A stretch of 64,000 nucleotides of DNA, from assembly GCF_026409565.1 (NCBI RefSeq), contig NZ_CP112881.1:1783501-1847500 (forward strand), given 5' to 3'. The notes under the pieces were generated by a model that worked only from the letters and a program-made list of their open reading frames with translations, did no database searches and had not been told where the DNA came from. Made by a program: the position numbers and the translations under genes. Numbering within the stretch: the stretch's first letter is position 1; every line of letters begins with the position of its first letter. This document shows, piece after piece, positions 17,201 through 24,845 of this stretch. The DNA is from Sneathiella aquimaris. GTDB taxonomy: Bacteria > Pseudomonadota > Alphaproteobacteria > Sneathiellales > Sneathiellaceae.

Positions 17201-17663
17201 TCGTGCAAGAGCCCATTCTGACCTTGGTAACTATGAAGAAGCGCTTGAGCTACTAACAGATGATAAAAGTGAGAAGGCGGATCTGTTGCGGGCTGATATT
17301 TACTGGAAATCCAAGAACTGGGGAAAAGTGACGCAGTCTTTGCAAAAATTGCTGATTGCAAATGGTGCTCCGAAAGCCAGGAAACTTGAACCTATTGACC
17401 GTCAACGCTTGATGCAGCTCGCTGTTGCCATGAGCCTTGATAATAATGATGCAGGCATTCGATCCCTTCGTCGGGTCTATCGGAAGAAAATGGTGGATAC
17501 GCCTGATTTGGATGCCTTTGATCTGATCACGGAAGATCCTGATGGATCTGAAACCGAATTTAGGAAAAAGGCTACGGCGATTGCCAAGATCACCCAACTG
17601 GAATCTTTTATGGCGGGGTATCGGGAGCAACTTAAAAAAGGCGAATTCTGGGCGACCAATTAA
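14232..17663 (+). CDS. Large secreted AMIN-like/TPR protein of the motility operon
   Basis: An 1,143-residue protein with a signal peptide (about 1-28). It has two AMIN-like repeats (about 30-125 and 133-235, each with a RLVLDW or RLVVDW strand), then a Pro/Ala/Thr-rich linker (about 240-330). A further beta-rich module follows (about 335-560) and a long array of helical TPR-like repeats (about 600-1135). It should act in the periplasm. It starts at the motB stop (TAATG), so it belongs to the motor transcript. AMIN domains often bind cell wall and TPR arrays bind proteins, so a scaffold tying the stator or basal body to the wall is plausible. It matches no named flagellar protein that I recognise. 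Confidence 0.75.
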   Translation: MSRIIPKFMIYVTVGLWFATGAGVAYSADKVDIRAGEHPTYGRLVLDWKKPQKFTAEIQDGFLVIRFPEEFDADLSIAPRVLDDYLGAGSFLSDKKGIRFPLKGDFSLKTAQYGTAIAFDLTKKNNAAAGASALAPKIRVRSGDHATFSRLVVDWPGRTDFSLAQKGAEVVIKFDSAGALQLTSVKRNLPKFLTSVETQTVDGGTEFRVVAKPGVKAKAFRSGNSIAIDFKDNGTTELASDEPPANSATAQVALAASPQQDPKTPAATPTVEPTPVPVEPVTRTSSQPAASTDAIAANDQPEAPSTNGTVSANAAPASPKPRSLIPTEVPRSVEVKQIDEAPAEKLIVKIGKLKDGIRLIFPWKQSTAMALFERSGKYWLAFDKKAQLDFRNIKGPVKFLIVKKNQIAHDTATVASLSLREGYAPSVMRVENEWRVDFRLGEAPVIENTIDIQPQPAAQDGARVFIPAVNNGRRVAFIDPNAGDELYAVPLYSPSWGLGATRTFAQFTILPSVQGIGMVARDSAVKVAVERNGVSVTAEGGLQLTRTISKDDLFASGDQTDRFSGKRDKALLVKLDEWAQVPPKDFWERKQLLQRRVAKLPPSRRNAARLELAKFFVAHEYFADAFGVLERIRNDDPRADDDGIYRLIRGLSYLGMNHLEEAEKDLFHPVFSGVAEVAPWRAMVAAGNEDWKTASREIKAGRDAFGVYSNDLQNQFRLLDAEAALEDFDIEVANKALEGIRTSVSEGADPYVASKREFLEGVVALRSGDMNRAIDKFDQAIALDKRPIVARAKFAKINAQLAQKDITPEEAIDEYRKMEFAWRGDDLEIDVKRRIGDLQIATGQMSEGLKTYRELVKVFPKNPKSRDIAREMSDIFNQLFLEGGAEKLPPVTALALYYEYRELTPLGKKGDQMIRNLADRLIRVDLLDQASQLLDHQVVFRLKGELKSYTGTKLAVVHLWNDKPQESLNTLQKTRWRALPESVKQERLHIRARAHSDLGNYEEALELLTDDKSEKADLLRADIYWKSKNWGKVTQSLQKLLIANGAPKARKLEPIDRQRLMQLAVAMSLDNNDAGIRSLRRVYRKKMVDTPDLDAFDLITEDPDGSETEFRKKATAIAKITQLESFMAGYREQLKKGEFWATN

Positions 17664-17707
17664 GCGCGTTGCCGTTTGATATTCTTACGGGTCAGTAAGG
17701 CGCCTGA

Positions 17708-18571
17708 TCACGCACTGTTTTTCTTGGTTTCGATCGCCAGATTTTCAAGCCACCGGGCGGTGTTGTCACTGGTTACACAGGCACCGCGAACCAGTTCGTC
17801 AAAATGGCGGATCAAGGCGAAAACCCGCTCTCCTTTTGGGAAGACAAAATAGCGTTGTCCAAGGTAAAGGGCGGCCCTCATATGCCCGAAAACCAGAATG
17901 GGTGACGAATAGAAGGAGCGCCCGTCATAGAGGTGCAATCGAACGCCGGGATATAATTCTCTACAATAATCGGAAAGTTTTTCGATCTGTTCCAAGCGGT
18001 CTTTTATATCCAGCCCGCGCCAAACCCCGTTTCCTTCCGCAAAGTCTTGCAGCGTTTGTTGTGACAGAGCAACTTCCAGTTCACTTTCTGGTCTGCGAAA
18101 AAACGACAATTGTTCATCGGTGATGATTTGCGCCTGATCCGCGGTTTTTGACGGGTGAATGTCGAACTCATAATTGATGACCGCCGATGTTTTCATGGGG
18201 GTCGGCAGGGAAGAGGGGATATAGCGGATTTTATGACCCAATGCTTCCATATGCCAGCGGATGATATTCTTATCAAGTGGGTGCCATCGTTGAGACGGCG
18301 TCAGTTCAACCGCCTGTTCCAAAACCTGAGACGAAGGCCGGGGGTCATCAGCCAGGCCCAAAAGCCAATCACTGCTTATGTTCAGTGCCTGACATAACAG
18401 GGCGAGTGAATGGCCGTTAGGGAGGGTTGTACTGTCTTCTTTCAGCATTTGAGAGATCGCAGATCTGTCCAGACCTGCCTTGTCGGCAAGGGCGGATTTT
18501 GACAGGCCGGATTGTAGGATTGCTTCCCCAAGTCGTTTTCGAAAGAGAATTGCTGTCTGCCGTTTATCCAT
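17708..18571 (-). CDS. XRE-family helix-turn-helix regulator
   Basis: A 287-residue protein with an N-terminal HTH of the Cro/C1 type (about residues 10-70, SKSALADKAGLDRSAISQML). A C-terminal domain of about 200 residues of unknown type follows and probably binds a ligand or dimerises. The ATG is at 18571. It is convergent with the motility operon and divergent from a DUF2061 gene across a 143-bp gap that may hold its operator. The target is not determined. Confidence 0.75.
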   Translation of the reverse strand: MDKRQTAILFRKRLGEAILQSGLSKSALADKAGLDRSAISQMLKEDSTTLPNGHSLALLCQALNISSDWLLGLADDPRPSSQVLEQAVELTPSQRWHPLDKNIIRWHMEALGHKIRYIPSSLPTPMKTSAVINYEFDIHPSKTADQAQIITDEQLSFFRRPESELEVALSQQTLQDFAEGNGVWRGLDIKDRLEQIEKLSDYCRELYPGVRLHLYDGRSFYSSPILVFGHMRAALYLGQRYFVFPKGERVFALIRHFDELVRGACVTSDNTARWLENLAIETKKNSA

Positions 18572-18714
18572 TATGTCTACCGACTAATTTGTATATTTTC
18601 AATTGTAGTGAAAAAAATCAACAATTGGAAATTTAATTCATCATCCTCTCGTGGTTCGTCCTATCCTATTGATATACAATCAGGTTTCGTTGCTATTATA
18701 GAGGGGTAAATTGA

Positions 18715-18936
18715 ATGGAAACATCAAAAAGAACGTTAGTTAAGGCCTTCACCTGGCAGATTTCCGGCCTTTTCGTCATGATTTTGATTACGTGGCTTTT
18801 TACTGGATCCGTCAACACCTCGATCGGAGTCGCCATACTGTCCTGCGTGTCAGGTATGATATTTTATGTCCTGCACGAGAAAGCATGGCAACGGGTGGCG
18901 TGGGGCCTCAAAAAACCTTTTCGCATTGACGGATGA
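18715..18936 (+). CDS. DUF2061 small membrane protein
   Basis: A 73-residue protein with two predicted transmembrane helices and the DUF2061 start SKRTLVKAFTWQISG and HEKAWQRVAWG. The family is widespread in bacteria with no proven function. The start is ATG 18715, with GAGGGG about 10 bases upstream. It ends 3 bases before the convergent CDF transporter stop. Confidence 0.88.
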   Translation: METSKRTLVKAFTWQISGLFVMILITWLFTGSVNTSIGVAILSCVSGMIFYVLHEKAWQRVAWGLKKPFRIDG

Positions 18937-18939
18937 GAC

Positions 18940-19569
18940 TTACGCCGCGGCAGAATTTTCAGCGTGATTCCACTCTTTTATTGATTGGCGCATAATCTGA
19001 TAAGCTGAACTTAGGAACAAGGCTGCCATAATACCGGCAACGACTAAATCAGGCCACGCAGTGGCCGTCCCCCAAACACCAACAGCGGCGATCATCACAG
19101 CCACATTTCCAATCGCATCATTGCGTGAGCACAACCAGACAGAGCGGACATTCGCATCACCATCCTTGTATTTGACCAATAACATTACGCTCAGCATATT
19201 GGCGCAGAGGGCTGCAAAACCGATAATGCCCATAACCTCGGCTTTTGGTACGCCAATTACGAACACCTGATAGAGTGTTGATGAGAATACCCAAACCCCC
19301 ATCAAAAACAGGCTAAACCCTTTTAGCATTGCTGTTGCTGTGCGTGTTTTTAGGGATGCCCCAATAACCGCAAGAGAGATACCATAGGTGACAGCATCAC
19401 CAAAGAAATCCAAAGCGTCGGCCTGAAGCGCCTGAGATTTAGCCATTTGACCGGCTATCATCTCAACAATGAACATGCCTGCATTGATGATTATGACGGC
19501 CCAAAGGCGTCGCTTATAATCAGCAGACACACCTTCAAAATTACTATCATGGCCGCAACATCCACTCAT
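18940..19569 (-). CDS. CDF-family cation transporter
   Basis: A 209-residue inner-membrane transporter with a metal-binding N-terminal motif SGCCGHD and six hydrophobic segments. Paired acidic motifs in membrane helices 2 and 5 (ADALDFFGD and RNDAIGN) are the divalent-metal site of cation diffusion facilitators. It lacks the usual C-terminal cytoplasmic domain, so it is a short version. It probably exports zinc or a similar metal. AGGAG precedes the ATG. It is not in an operon here. Confidence 0.82.
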   Translation of the reverse strand: MSGCCGHDSNFEGVSADYKRRLWAVIIINAGMFIVEMIAGQMAKSQALQADALDFFGDAVTYGISLAVIGASLKTRTATAMLKGFSLFLMGVWVFSSTLYQVFVIGVPKAEVMGIIGFAALCANMLSVMLLVKYKDGDANVRSVWLCSRNDAIGNVAVMIAAVGVWGTATAWPDLVVAGIMAALFLSSAYQIMRQSIKEWNHAENSAAA

Positions 19570-19837
19570 AAAAGTCTCCTATCCGGATCAACAGTTTCTC
19601 TACTCTGCTTAATCTAGGGGCTCTAGTCACTATAGGTTCAAGATGTTTTTTTATTTTTTTTGTACCGCTGAGGAATACCCGGCAGTTTGGTCTGAAACTC
19701 TGGTTGTTTGTTTGTAGATCCTTCGCGCCACCTCCCTTTAGCTCTTATCCAAACCCCACCTTTGCGGCACTTCTCACTTGTATCAGAGTAAAGGCTGTGT
19801 CATGTCACTGGTAATAATCAGTATAAAGGAGAACAAA

Positions 19838-20965
19838 ATGACTGGCTTGTTACCCGATGTCGATCCAGATGGGTTGTTAGAATATTCTGTTGTGTTTACA
19901 GATCGCTCTTTGAACCATATGTCGGGATCCTTTCAAACAGTCATGACCGACATTTCGGCGACGCTGAAGCAAGTGTATAATGCTCAGCATATCGCGATTG
20001 TGCCCGGCGGAGGCACCTTTTCCATGGAAGCCGTGGCCCGGCAATTTGCGGGCGGGGAAACTGTTCTTGTTCTTCGGAACGGATGGTTCAGTTATCGGTG
20101 GACCCAGATTTTCGAGGCCGCCGGCATTCCTGAAAAAGAGCTTGTTTTAAAGGCGCGCCAGGTAAACTCAGACCCGCAAGCGGCTTTTGCGCCAGCACCC
20201 ATCGAAGAGGTTGTATCGGCGATCAAGGCGGAAAAGCCTGCGGTCGTTTTCGCTCCTCATGTCGAAACATCGTCTGGTATCATTCTGCCTGATGCTTATT
20301 TGAAAGCGGTTGCAGACGCGGTTCACAGTATTGGTGGTTTGTTTGTTCTGGACTGTATTGCCTCTGGTGCGATCTGGGTGGATATGCAGGAAACAGGGGT
20401 TGATGTCCTTATCAGCGCCCCACAGAAGGGATGGAGCGCGTCGCCGTGCAGTGGTCTGGTGATGCTTAATGATCAGGCGAAGACTGTGGCGGAGCAAAGA
20501 ACAAGCAGTTCTTTTGCCTGCGACCTGAAAAAATGGCTTCAGATTATGCAAGCCTATGAAACAGGGGGGCATGCCTATCACGCAACCATGCCAACCGATG
20601 CGCTCAAAAAATTCAGAGATGTGATGAAAGAAACCGAGGCTTATGGATTTGAAAAAATCCGTGAGGAACAATGGGCTCTGGGGCGCGCAGTTCGTGAATT
20701 GATGGGCAAGAAACAATTCCGCAGCGTTGCCGCTGATGGATTTGAAGCACCGGGCGTGGCCGTGTTCTATACATCCGATCCAGAGATACAGAATGGCAAG
20801 AAATTTGCGGCGCAAGGGATGCAGATTGCGGCGGGTGTGCCGTTGCAGTGTGATGAGCCTGAAGGGTTCTCGACCTTCCGGTTGGGTCTGTTTGGACTGG
20901 ATAAATTACACAATGTTCAACGGTCTGTCGATAATCTGGACAAAGTGTTGACGCAAATCCTGTAA
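19838..20965 (+). CDS. Class V pyridoxal-phosphate aminotransferase
   Basis: A 375-residue fold-type I PLP enzyme. The PLP lysine is Lys197 (SAPQKGWSASP), and Asp172 in LDCIASGAIWVD contacts the cofactor nitrogen. The glycine loop PGGGTFSMEA is present. The closest kin are the alanine-glyoxylate and serine-pyruvate aminotransferases, but the substrate is not clear from the sequence. The ATG at 19838 has AAAGGAG upstream; a longer frame starting at 19778 is less likely. It is convergent with the DUF6065 gene, and a shared hairpin lies between them. Confidence 0.82.
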   Translation: MTGLLPDVDPDGLLEYSVVFTDRSLNHMSGSFQTVMTDISATLKQVYNAQHIAIVPGGGTFSMEAVARQFAGGETVLVLRNGWFSYRWTQIFEAAGIPEKELVLKARQVNSDPQAAFAPAPIEEVVSAIKAEKPAVVFAPHVETSSGIILPDAYLKAVADAVHSIGGLFVLDCIASGAIWVDMQETGVDVLISAPQKGWSASPCSGLVMLNDQAKTVAEQRTSSSFACDLKKWLQIMQAYETGGHAYHATMPTDALKKFRDVMKETEAYGFEKIREEQWALGRAVRELMGKKQFRSVAADGFEAPGVAVFYTSDPEIQNGKKFAAQGMQIAAGVPLQCDEPEGFSTFRLGLFGLDKLHNVQRSVDNLDKVLTQIL

Positions 20966-20970
20966 TGAAC

Positions 20971-21003
20971 AAAGGCGCGGATTACCTGTTTTTTCGCGCC
21001 TTT
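20971..21003 (+). terminator. Terminator of the aminotransferase gene
   Basis: The stem AAAGGCGCG/CGCGCCTTT (20971-20979 and 20995-21003) is perfect. The right arm lies inside the last codons of the opposing DUF6065 gene. The T-run is in the loop rather than after it, so strength is uncertain. Confidence 0.55.
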
Positions 21004-21773
21004 CGAACTTCTGCCGCATAGTGTCCTCTCTTGCGGTTAAATGCATCTCCCGGATCGATGACAGTTTGTTGAAAAGAGTGCCAGTCGGCGTCTTCAATAT
21101 CGCTCAGGCTGGATACCAGCTCAAAGTTTTTCAACGCTCTTTCGTCATAGGTTTGTCGCATTAAAGGCTGCACTTGAAACAAGGGCATTTCCCGTTTGAT
21201 CAGGATCGGCACATCTGTTTTCGTTAGGCGCAAGTTTGTAAATAATGGACCAAACCAGCGATCTGTTTCAATAATACCTTCGAAATGTTCATAATTCTGG
21301 CTACCCGGAAGGTTGGCAGGGGCGCGCACTAAGAGTGACCAATCGGGCGCAGTCTGGGCGATCAGGCCGCTCCAGATTTTAAGAACTCCTGGTTCGGGTG
21401 CAGCAGAAAGAAATGGCGGGCAATAGCCGCGCACTTTGTCCGGGCAATGCTGGTTGAACTGGTGTTCGAAATCAGGATATTGTGCTGCATTCAGTAAATA
21501 CCAATCATCGGTCTCGCCATACTGCCAGTAAATATCAGACCCATCCCATAAGACGTGAAAATCCATCGGCGCAAAAACATACCAGCCAAACGCAGAGGCG
21601 GATGTCATCGGTTCGCAAAACCGAAAGGCTCTTGTCGGGATCAAGCCGCCAGCAGATCGATCCGCTCTTTGAGGGTTAGGGCAGTCAGGGATCAGCCGGA
21701 AGAATTTGATAATTTGGCCCGGTGCCATTAAAGGCACCGGATCAATATGTTTTTCAGCCTGTTCAAGAGGCAT
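20982..21773 (-). CDS. DUF6065 family protein, partner of the repeat peptide
   Basis: A 263-residue soluble protein. It carries hallmarks I associate with DUF6065: RFCEPMTSASAFGWYVFAP, the aromatic WDGSDIYWQY, then IWSGLIAQTAPDWSLLVRAP and FEGIIETD. It has no signal peptide or membrane helix and is rich in Trp, Phe and Pro. The biochemical function of the family is not known to me. It lies 20 bases downstream of the 57-residue repeat peptide gene on the same strand, so the two are very likely co-transcribed. A GGAAGAG site precedes the ATG. A role as modifying or binding enzyme for the peptide is inference. Confidence 0.72.
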   Translation of the reverse strand: MPLEQAEKHIDPVPLMAPGQIIKFFRLIPDCPNPQRADRSAGGLIPTRAFRFCEPMTSASAFGWYVFAPMDFHVLWDGSDIYWQYGETDDWYLLNAAQYPDFEHQFNQHCPDKVRGYCPPFLSAAPEPGVLKIWSGLIAQTAPDWSLLVRAPANLPGSQNYEHFEGIIETDRWFGPLFTNLRLTKTDVPILIKREMPLFQVQPLMRQTYDERALKNFELVSSLSDIEDADWHSFQQTVIDPGDAFNRKRGHYAAEVRKARKNR

Positions 21774-21793
21774 GGATACTCTTCCTATAGGCT

Positions 21794-21967
21794 TTAGATC
21801 TTAAAAGCAGGGCTCATATTTCCCAAGCGTGTTTTACCACTATCACGGGTTGCTTTAGGGGAAGTAGAAACCTTAAAGGCAGGGCTCATGTTACCAAGGC
21901 GTACTTTTCCTGTATCTTTGGTTGCAGAGGATTGCGGGGCAATTTTTTTAATCATTTCGGTTTTCAT
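21794..21967 (-). CDS. Repeat peptide (57 aa) with two RLGNMSPAFK units, possible RiPP precursor
   Basis: A 57-residue basic peptide. The first 14 residues (MKTEMIKKIAPQSS) look like a leader. Two repeats follow with a period of 24 residues: residues 15-33 and 39-57 are about 80% identical, sharing T-[KR]-D-[TS]-G-K-x-RLGNMSPAFK-[VI], joined by a short Ser/Thr/Pro/Lys linker. There is no Cys, no signal peptide and no membrane helix. ATG 21967 has a strong AAAGGAGAG site. A longer frame reaching 22129 has no ribosome site. The leader-plus-repeated-core layout and the adjacent DUF6065 gene resemble RiPP precursors, but this is inference; no cleavage site is proven. I do not recognise a named family. 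Confidence 0.7.
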   Translation of the reverse strand: MKTEMIKKIAPQSSATKDTGKVRLGNMSPAFKVSTSPKATRDSGKTRLGNMSPAFKI

Positions 21968-22128
21968 AATTACTCTCCTTTGGTTCGGTGAAAGGATCAT
22001 AAAAGTGTCGTTTCGCCGTTGTAAACAGAAGGTGAAACATTCTGATTTTTCGGCGTGAAGTGGGGTAAAACCGGTATCAACAGAAAACGAATTAACGAAA
22101 ATTGGATGAAGAAGATTAGAATAAAACA

Positions 22129-22171
22129 AATACTTTAAATTATATAAATCAATTATTTAATTTAAAGTATT
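22129..22171. repeat. 14-bp perfect AT-rich inverted repeat
   Basis: AATACTTTAAATTA (22129-22142) and TAATTTAAAGTATT (22158-22171) are exact reverse complements around a 15-base spacer. They lie about 160 bases upstream of the peptide ATG on the minus strand. It may be an operator or a weak transcription stop; no T-run suggests a terminator. Confidence 0.55.
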
Positions 22172-22575
22172 AATGTGAAAAATTGATTGTTTGGGCGATG
22201 TGTAGAATTGAATTCTATTAATTCTACCATTTTTTATGAAGCTGAAAAATGCGACTTTATGGTGTTAAATGAGTTCCATATTCTTTATTTTAGAGCTCTC
22301 ATAATACTGGTTTACGGCAGGATAAGTTTCACCTTTTTGGCATATTTTGTCAGGATTATATACGGTAAAATACGTGCCCAAAAAATACAAACAATTTTCC
22401 TAAAATTATCGATAATGATACGTATGATACACCACTGTAACATTTCGTATAAGTTGTATTTCTTTAAGAATGAACAGGAAGATTAGGCAGGAAAGTAAAA
22501 AACAGAAGCGAACACCGCTACTTACAAATCTGAATTAAGTAGTATGCCTTCTTAATAGGTTATCAGTGAAAGAAA

Positions 22576-22612
22576 CTGATTAAACCGAATCCCGTAGATC
22601 CGGTTTAATCAG
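22576..22612 (-). terminator. Terminator after the threonine dehydratase gene
   Basis: CTGATTAAACCG (22576-22587) and CGGTTTAATCAG (22601-22612) form a perfect 12-bp stem with a 13-base loop. On the minus strand a TTTCTTTC run follows, placed about 30 bases after the stop of the upstream gene. Confidence 0.7.
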
Positions 22613-22642
22613 GTATTACAGGGACGATCTTTTTTGCCGGTG

Positions 22643-23635
22643 TTATCGTTCGTTATTTAGAATGCTGGCGAAGAGCAAAGGATCGACATTGCCACCAGAT
22701 GCGACAGCCACGGCCGTTTTGCCTTTCAAATCCAGTTTTCCGCTTAAATAAGCGGCTAAGGCAACAACGCCGCCGGGTTCGACGACGATCTTCAGATAAT
22801 TAAAGGCAACGCGCATGGCTTCCGTTACTTCCGCCTCGGTTAATACAAGACCACCGGTCACGTCCTTCTGAAGGATTGGAAAGGTAATGTCCCCCGGAGT
22901 GGGGGTCAGGATGGCATCACAAAGACTGCGGTGGTCACCAGTGTTACTTAGTTGTTTGCCTGCGGTTAATGACCGGGTCGTATCGTCAAAAAACTCTGGT
23001 TCGCAGGCGAATAACTGTGTTTTAGGGCTCAGATGTTTGATGGCAAGAGAGACGCCAGCCATCATGCCGCCGCCGCCGCATGGCGCGCAAACATAGTCAG
23101 GGGTCAGGTTATGACTTGCCAGCTGCTGGATGATCTCCAACCCAACGGTCCCTTGTCCGGAAATTACATCTACGTTGTCATAGGGGCGAATAAGGGTGAG
23201 GTTATTGTCGTCAGCGATTTTTTCCCCGATGGCTTCTCTGGATTCTGTATATCGGTCATATGTGATGACCTCCGCGCCATAACCTCGTGTATTTTCCACT
23301 TTGATGACGGGCGTATCCTTGGGCATCAGGATCGTTGCTTTTGTTCCCAGAAGGCGGGCAGCCAAAGCAATGCCTTGAGCGTGATTACCACTTGAAAACG
23401 CAAAAACGCCATTGGCCAGTTGGTCTTGGTTTAAGGATGATATCGCGTTATAGGCACCTCTGAACTTGAACGAGCCTGTATGCTGCAATGTTTCGCATTT
23501 AACAAATAGTCGACCACCCAGTTTTTCGTTCAGGGCAAGTGACTCGATCAGAGGTGTTTTTACGGCAATCGGCGCAAGCCTCTCTTTGGCTTGCTGAATA
23601 GAATGATAGGACGGTGCTGAGCTAATCTGTGTCAC
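22643..23635 (-). CDS. Threonine/serine dehydratase (PLP, fold type II)
   Basis: A 330-residue single-domain PLP lyase. The Schiff-base lysine is Lys57 (TGSFKFRGA), followed by the SSGNHAQG phosphate-binding loop and a CGGGGMMAG loop. It lacks the C-terminal ACT regulatory domain of IlvA, so it is of the catabolic TdcB/serine-racemase-like kind. Substrate (threonine, serine or hydroxy-aspartate) cannot be fixed by sequence alone. The start is GTG with no clear ribosome site and no better in-frame choice. It stands alone. Confidence 0.85.
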   Translation of the reverse strand: MTQISSAPSYHSIQQAKERLAPIAVKTPLIESLALNEKLGGRLFVKCETLQHTGSFKFRGAYNAISSLNQDQLANGVFAFSSGNHAQGIALAARLLGTKATILMPKDTPVIKVENTRGYGAEVITYDRYTESREAIGEKIADDNNLTLIRPYDNVDVISGQGTVGLEIIQQLASHNLTPDYVCAPCGGGGMMAGVSLAIKHLSPKTQLFACEPEFFDDTTRSLTAGKQLSNTGDHRSLCDAILTPTPGDITFPILQKDVTGGLVLTEAEVTEAMRVAFNYLKIVVEPGGVVALAAYLSGKLDLKGKTAVAVASGGNVDPLLFASILNNER

Positions 23636-23962
23636 GAGATGGATCCATTTGTTAAGAGGTCACGATGGGAAGTCAGAGGCGAGCCCCTGAATAGGCCAAC
23701 AGTGTTACCATATTTGGAATGATGTCCAGCCTCTTTTTGGTTTCGCTGTGTCGTACGGTAAGAGAGCAGGAGGATTGAGCGTTAAAAAAATTACGGGGGA
23801 GGTGGTTTCGATCTATTGAATAAATCAATCCCTGAGGAATGGTGACAGTTTTCCTGCATCTCGCCTATTATCAGCGGAGCATTAGCCAACGGCTCCAGGG
23901 GTATCGCTGGAAATTCCTGCGGGGGATGCGAGCTGAATGCCACGCCGCCGCCCAGGCGGGGG
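23636..23962. other. Intergenic, no gene seen
   Basis: There is no credible gene, RNA or terminator in this 327-bp stretch; a frame on the minus strand from 23988 lacks support. It presumably contains the promoter of the dehydratase gene. Confidence 0.4.
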
Positions 23963-24826
23963 TCAGTTGGCGTCCATGAAGGCATCAATTACAGGGATTG
24001 CCTCTGGTTCATCCAATAAAGGCACATGTCCTCTATTTTGTAGCTCAAGCGTTTGCAGGTCTGGTTTTACTGCCTTCATTTTTGCAAAAACCTCAGCGCT
24101 TAAAACGTCTGACAGCGCCCCCCGAATTGCGAGCGTCGGAATTGGCTTCAGGGCTTCAAAGAAAGGCCACAGATCAACGGCCTGTTCCTCACTTAGCTGC
24201 TCCTTTAAAGCGACCCCGATCGCAATATCATAATTAGGACGATAGTTGCTCTGATCTTCGTCCCAAGTAAAAGCGGGAACGGTTATGGCTTTCCATTGTG
24301 CATCCGTGATGTCGGGGTAAGCTGAAATATATTGTGATTTTTGTGCCTGCACAGCATCTTCGATACTGGGATATCGGACATCATTTCCCACATACCCGGC
24401 AATGCGATCTCCGCCAGAGGATGCTACTTGCGGTCCAATATCGTTGAGCAATACGGCCTTGAAATATTGCGGAGCCAAGGCCGCGAGTGCCATGCTTAGT
24501 ATGCCTCCCAGTGAAGTGCCAACAAACACAGCATTTTGAATGCCTTCATGGCCGAGAAACGTAAAAATATCCCCTAGATAGGTTTGTGGGTTATAGTTGG
24601 CATGGGCCGGGTCATAGTCAGATTTTCCGCGACCTCGATAATCCAATGCATAGACGTTCCGATCTTTGCTATATCGTTCTGCAAAGTTATTAAAATCACC
24701 ACTGTTGCGGGTCAGGCCAGACAGACAGATAACGGGGCTTTTTTGCCCACTGTCATCCGTCCCATAGACCCTGTAATACAAAGTCAGGCCATCATTGGAT
24801 TTATATGTTTTTTCTGCATAAGACAT
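23963..24826 (-). CDS. Alpha/beta hydrolase
   Basis: A 287-residue soluble alpha/beta-hydrolase fold protein. The nucleophile Ser105 is in the elbow GTSLGG, preceded by the YRGRGKSD loop, and the likely catalytic His is in NRGHVPLLDEP. There is no signal peptide. The substrate is unknown; carboxylester or haloalkane-like chemistry are options. The start, ATG 24826, lies 19 bases after the upstream haloacid dehalogenase-like gene, so the two form a small operon that could relate to organohalogen or ester breakdown, which is inference only. Confidence 0.82.
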   Translation of the reverse strand: MSYAEKTYKSNDGLTLYYRVYGTDDSGQKSPVICLSGLTRNSGDFNNFAERYSKDRNVYALDYRGRGKSDYDPAHANYNPQTYLGDIFTFLGHEGIQNAVFVGTSLGGILSMALAALAPQYFKAVLLNDIGPQVASSGGDRIAGYVGNDVRYPSIEDAVQAQKSQYISAYPDITDAQWKAITVPAFTWDEDQSNYRPNYDIAIGVALKEQLSEEQAVDLWPFFEALKPIPTLAIRGALSDVLSAEVFAKMKAVKPDLQTLELQNRGHVPLLDEPEAIPVIDAFMDAN

Positions 24827-24845
24827 AGAGTTCGCTCAGTTCAAT

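Larger units (their letters stand above)
21968..22642. other. 675-bp AT-rich control region before the repeat peptide
   Basis: There is no supported gene here. A weak frame at 22187-22486 (+) and one at 22130 (-) have no ribosome sites and AT-rich codons. The stretch carries a perfect 14-bp inverted repeat at 22129-22171, an 8-bp one at 22202-22228 and a terminator hairpin at 22576-22612. The base composition is clearly more AT-rich than the flanking genes. Confidence 0.5.

Noticed and set aside
22187-22486. 99-residue frame with a hydrophobic stretch upstream of the repeat peptide
   Set aside because: Starts with TTG, no ribosome site, AT-driven codons and no family resemblance; likely chance in AT-rich DNA.
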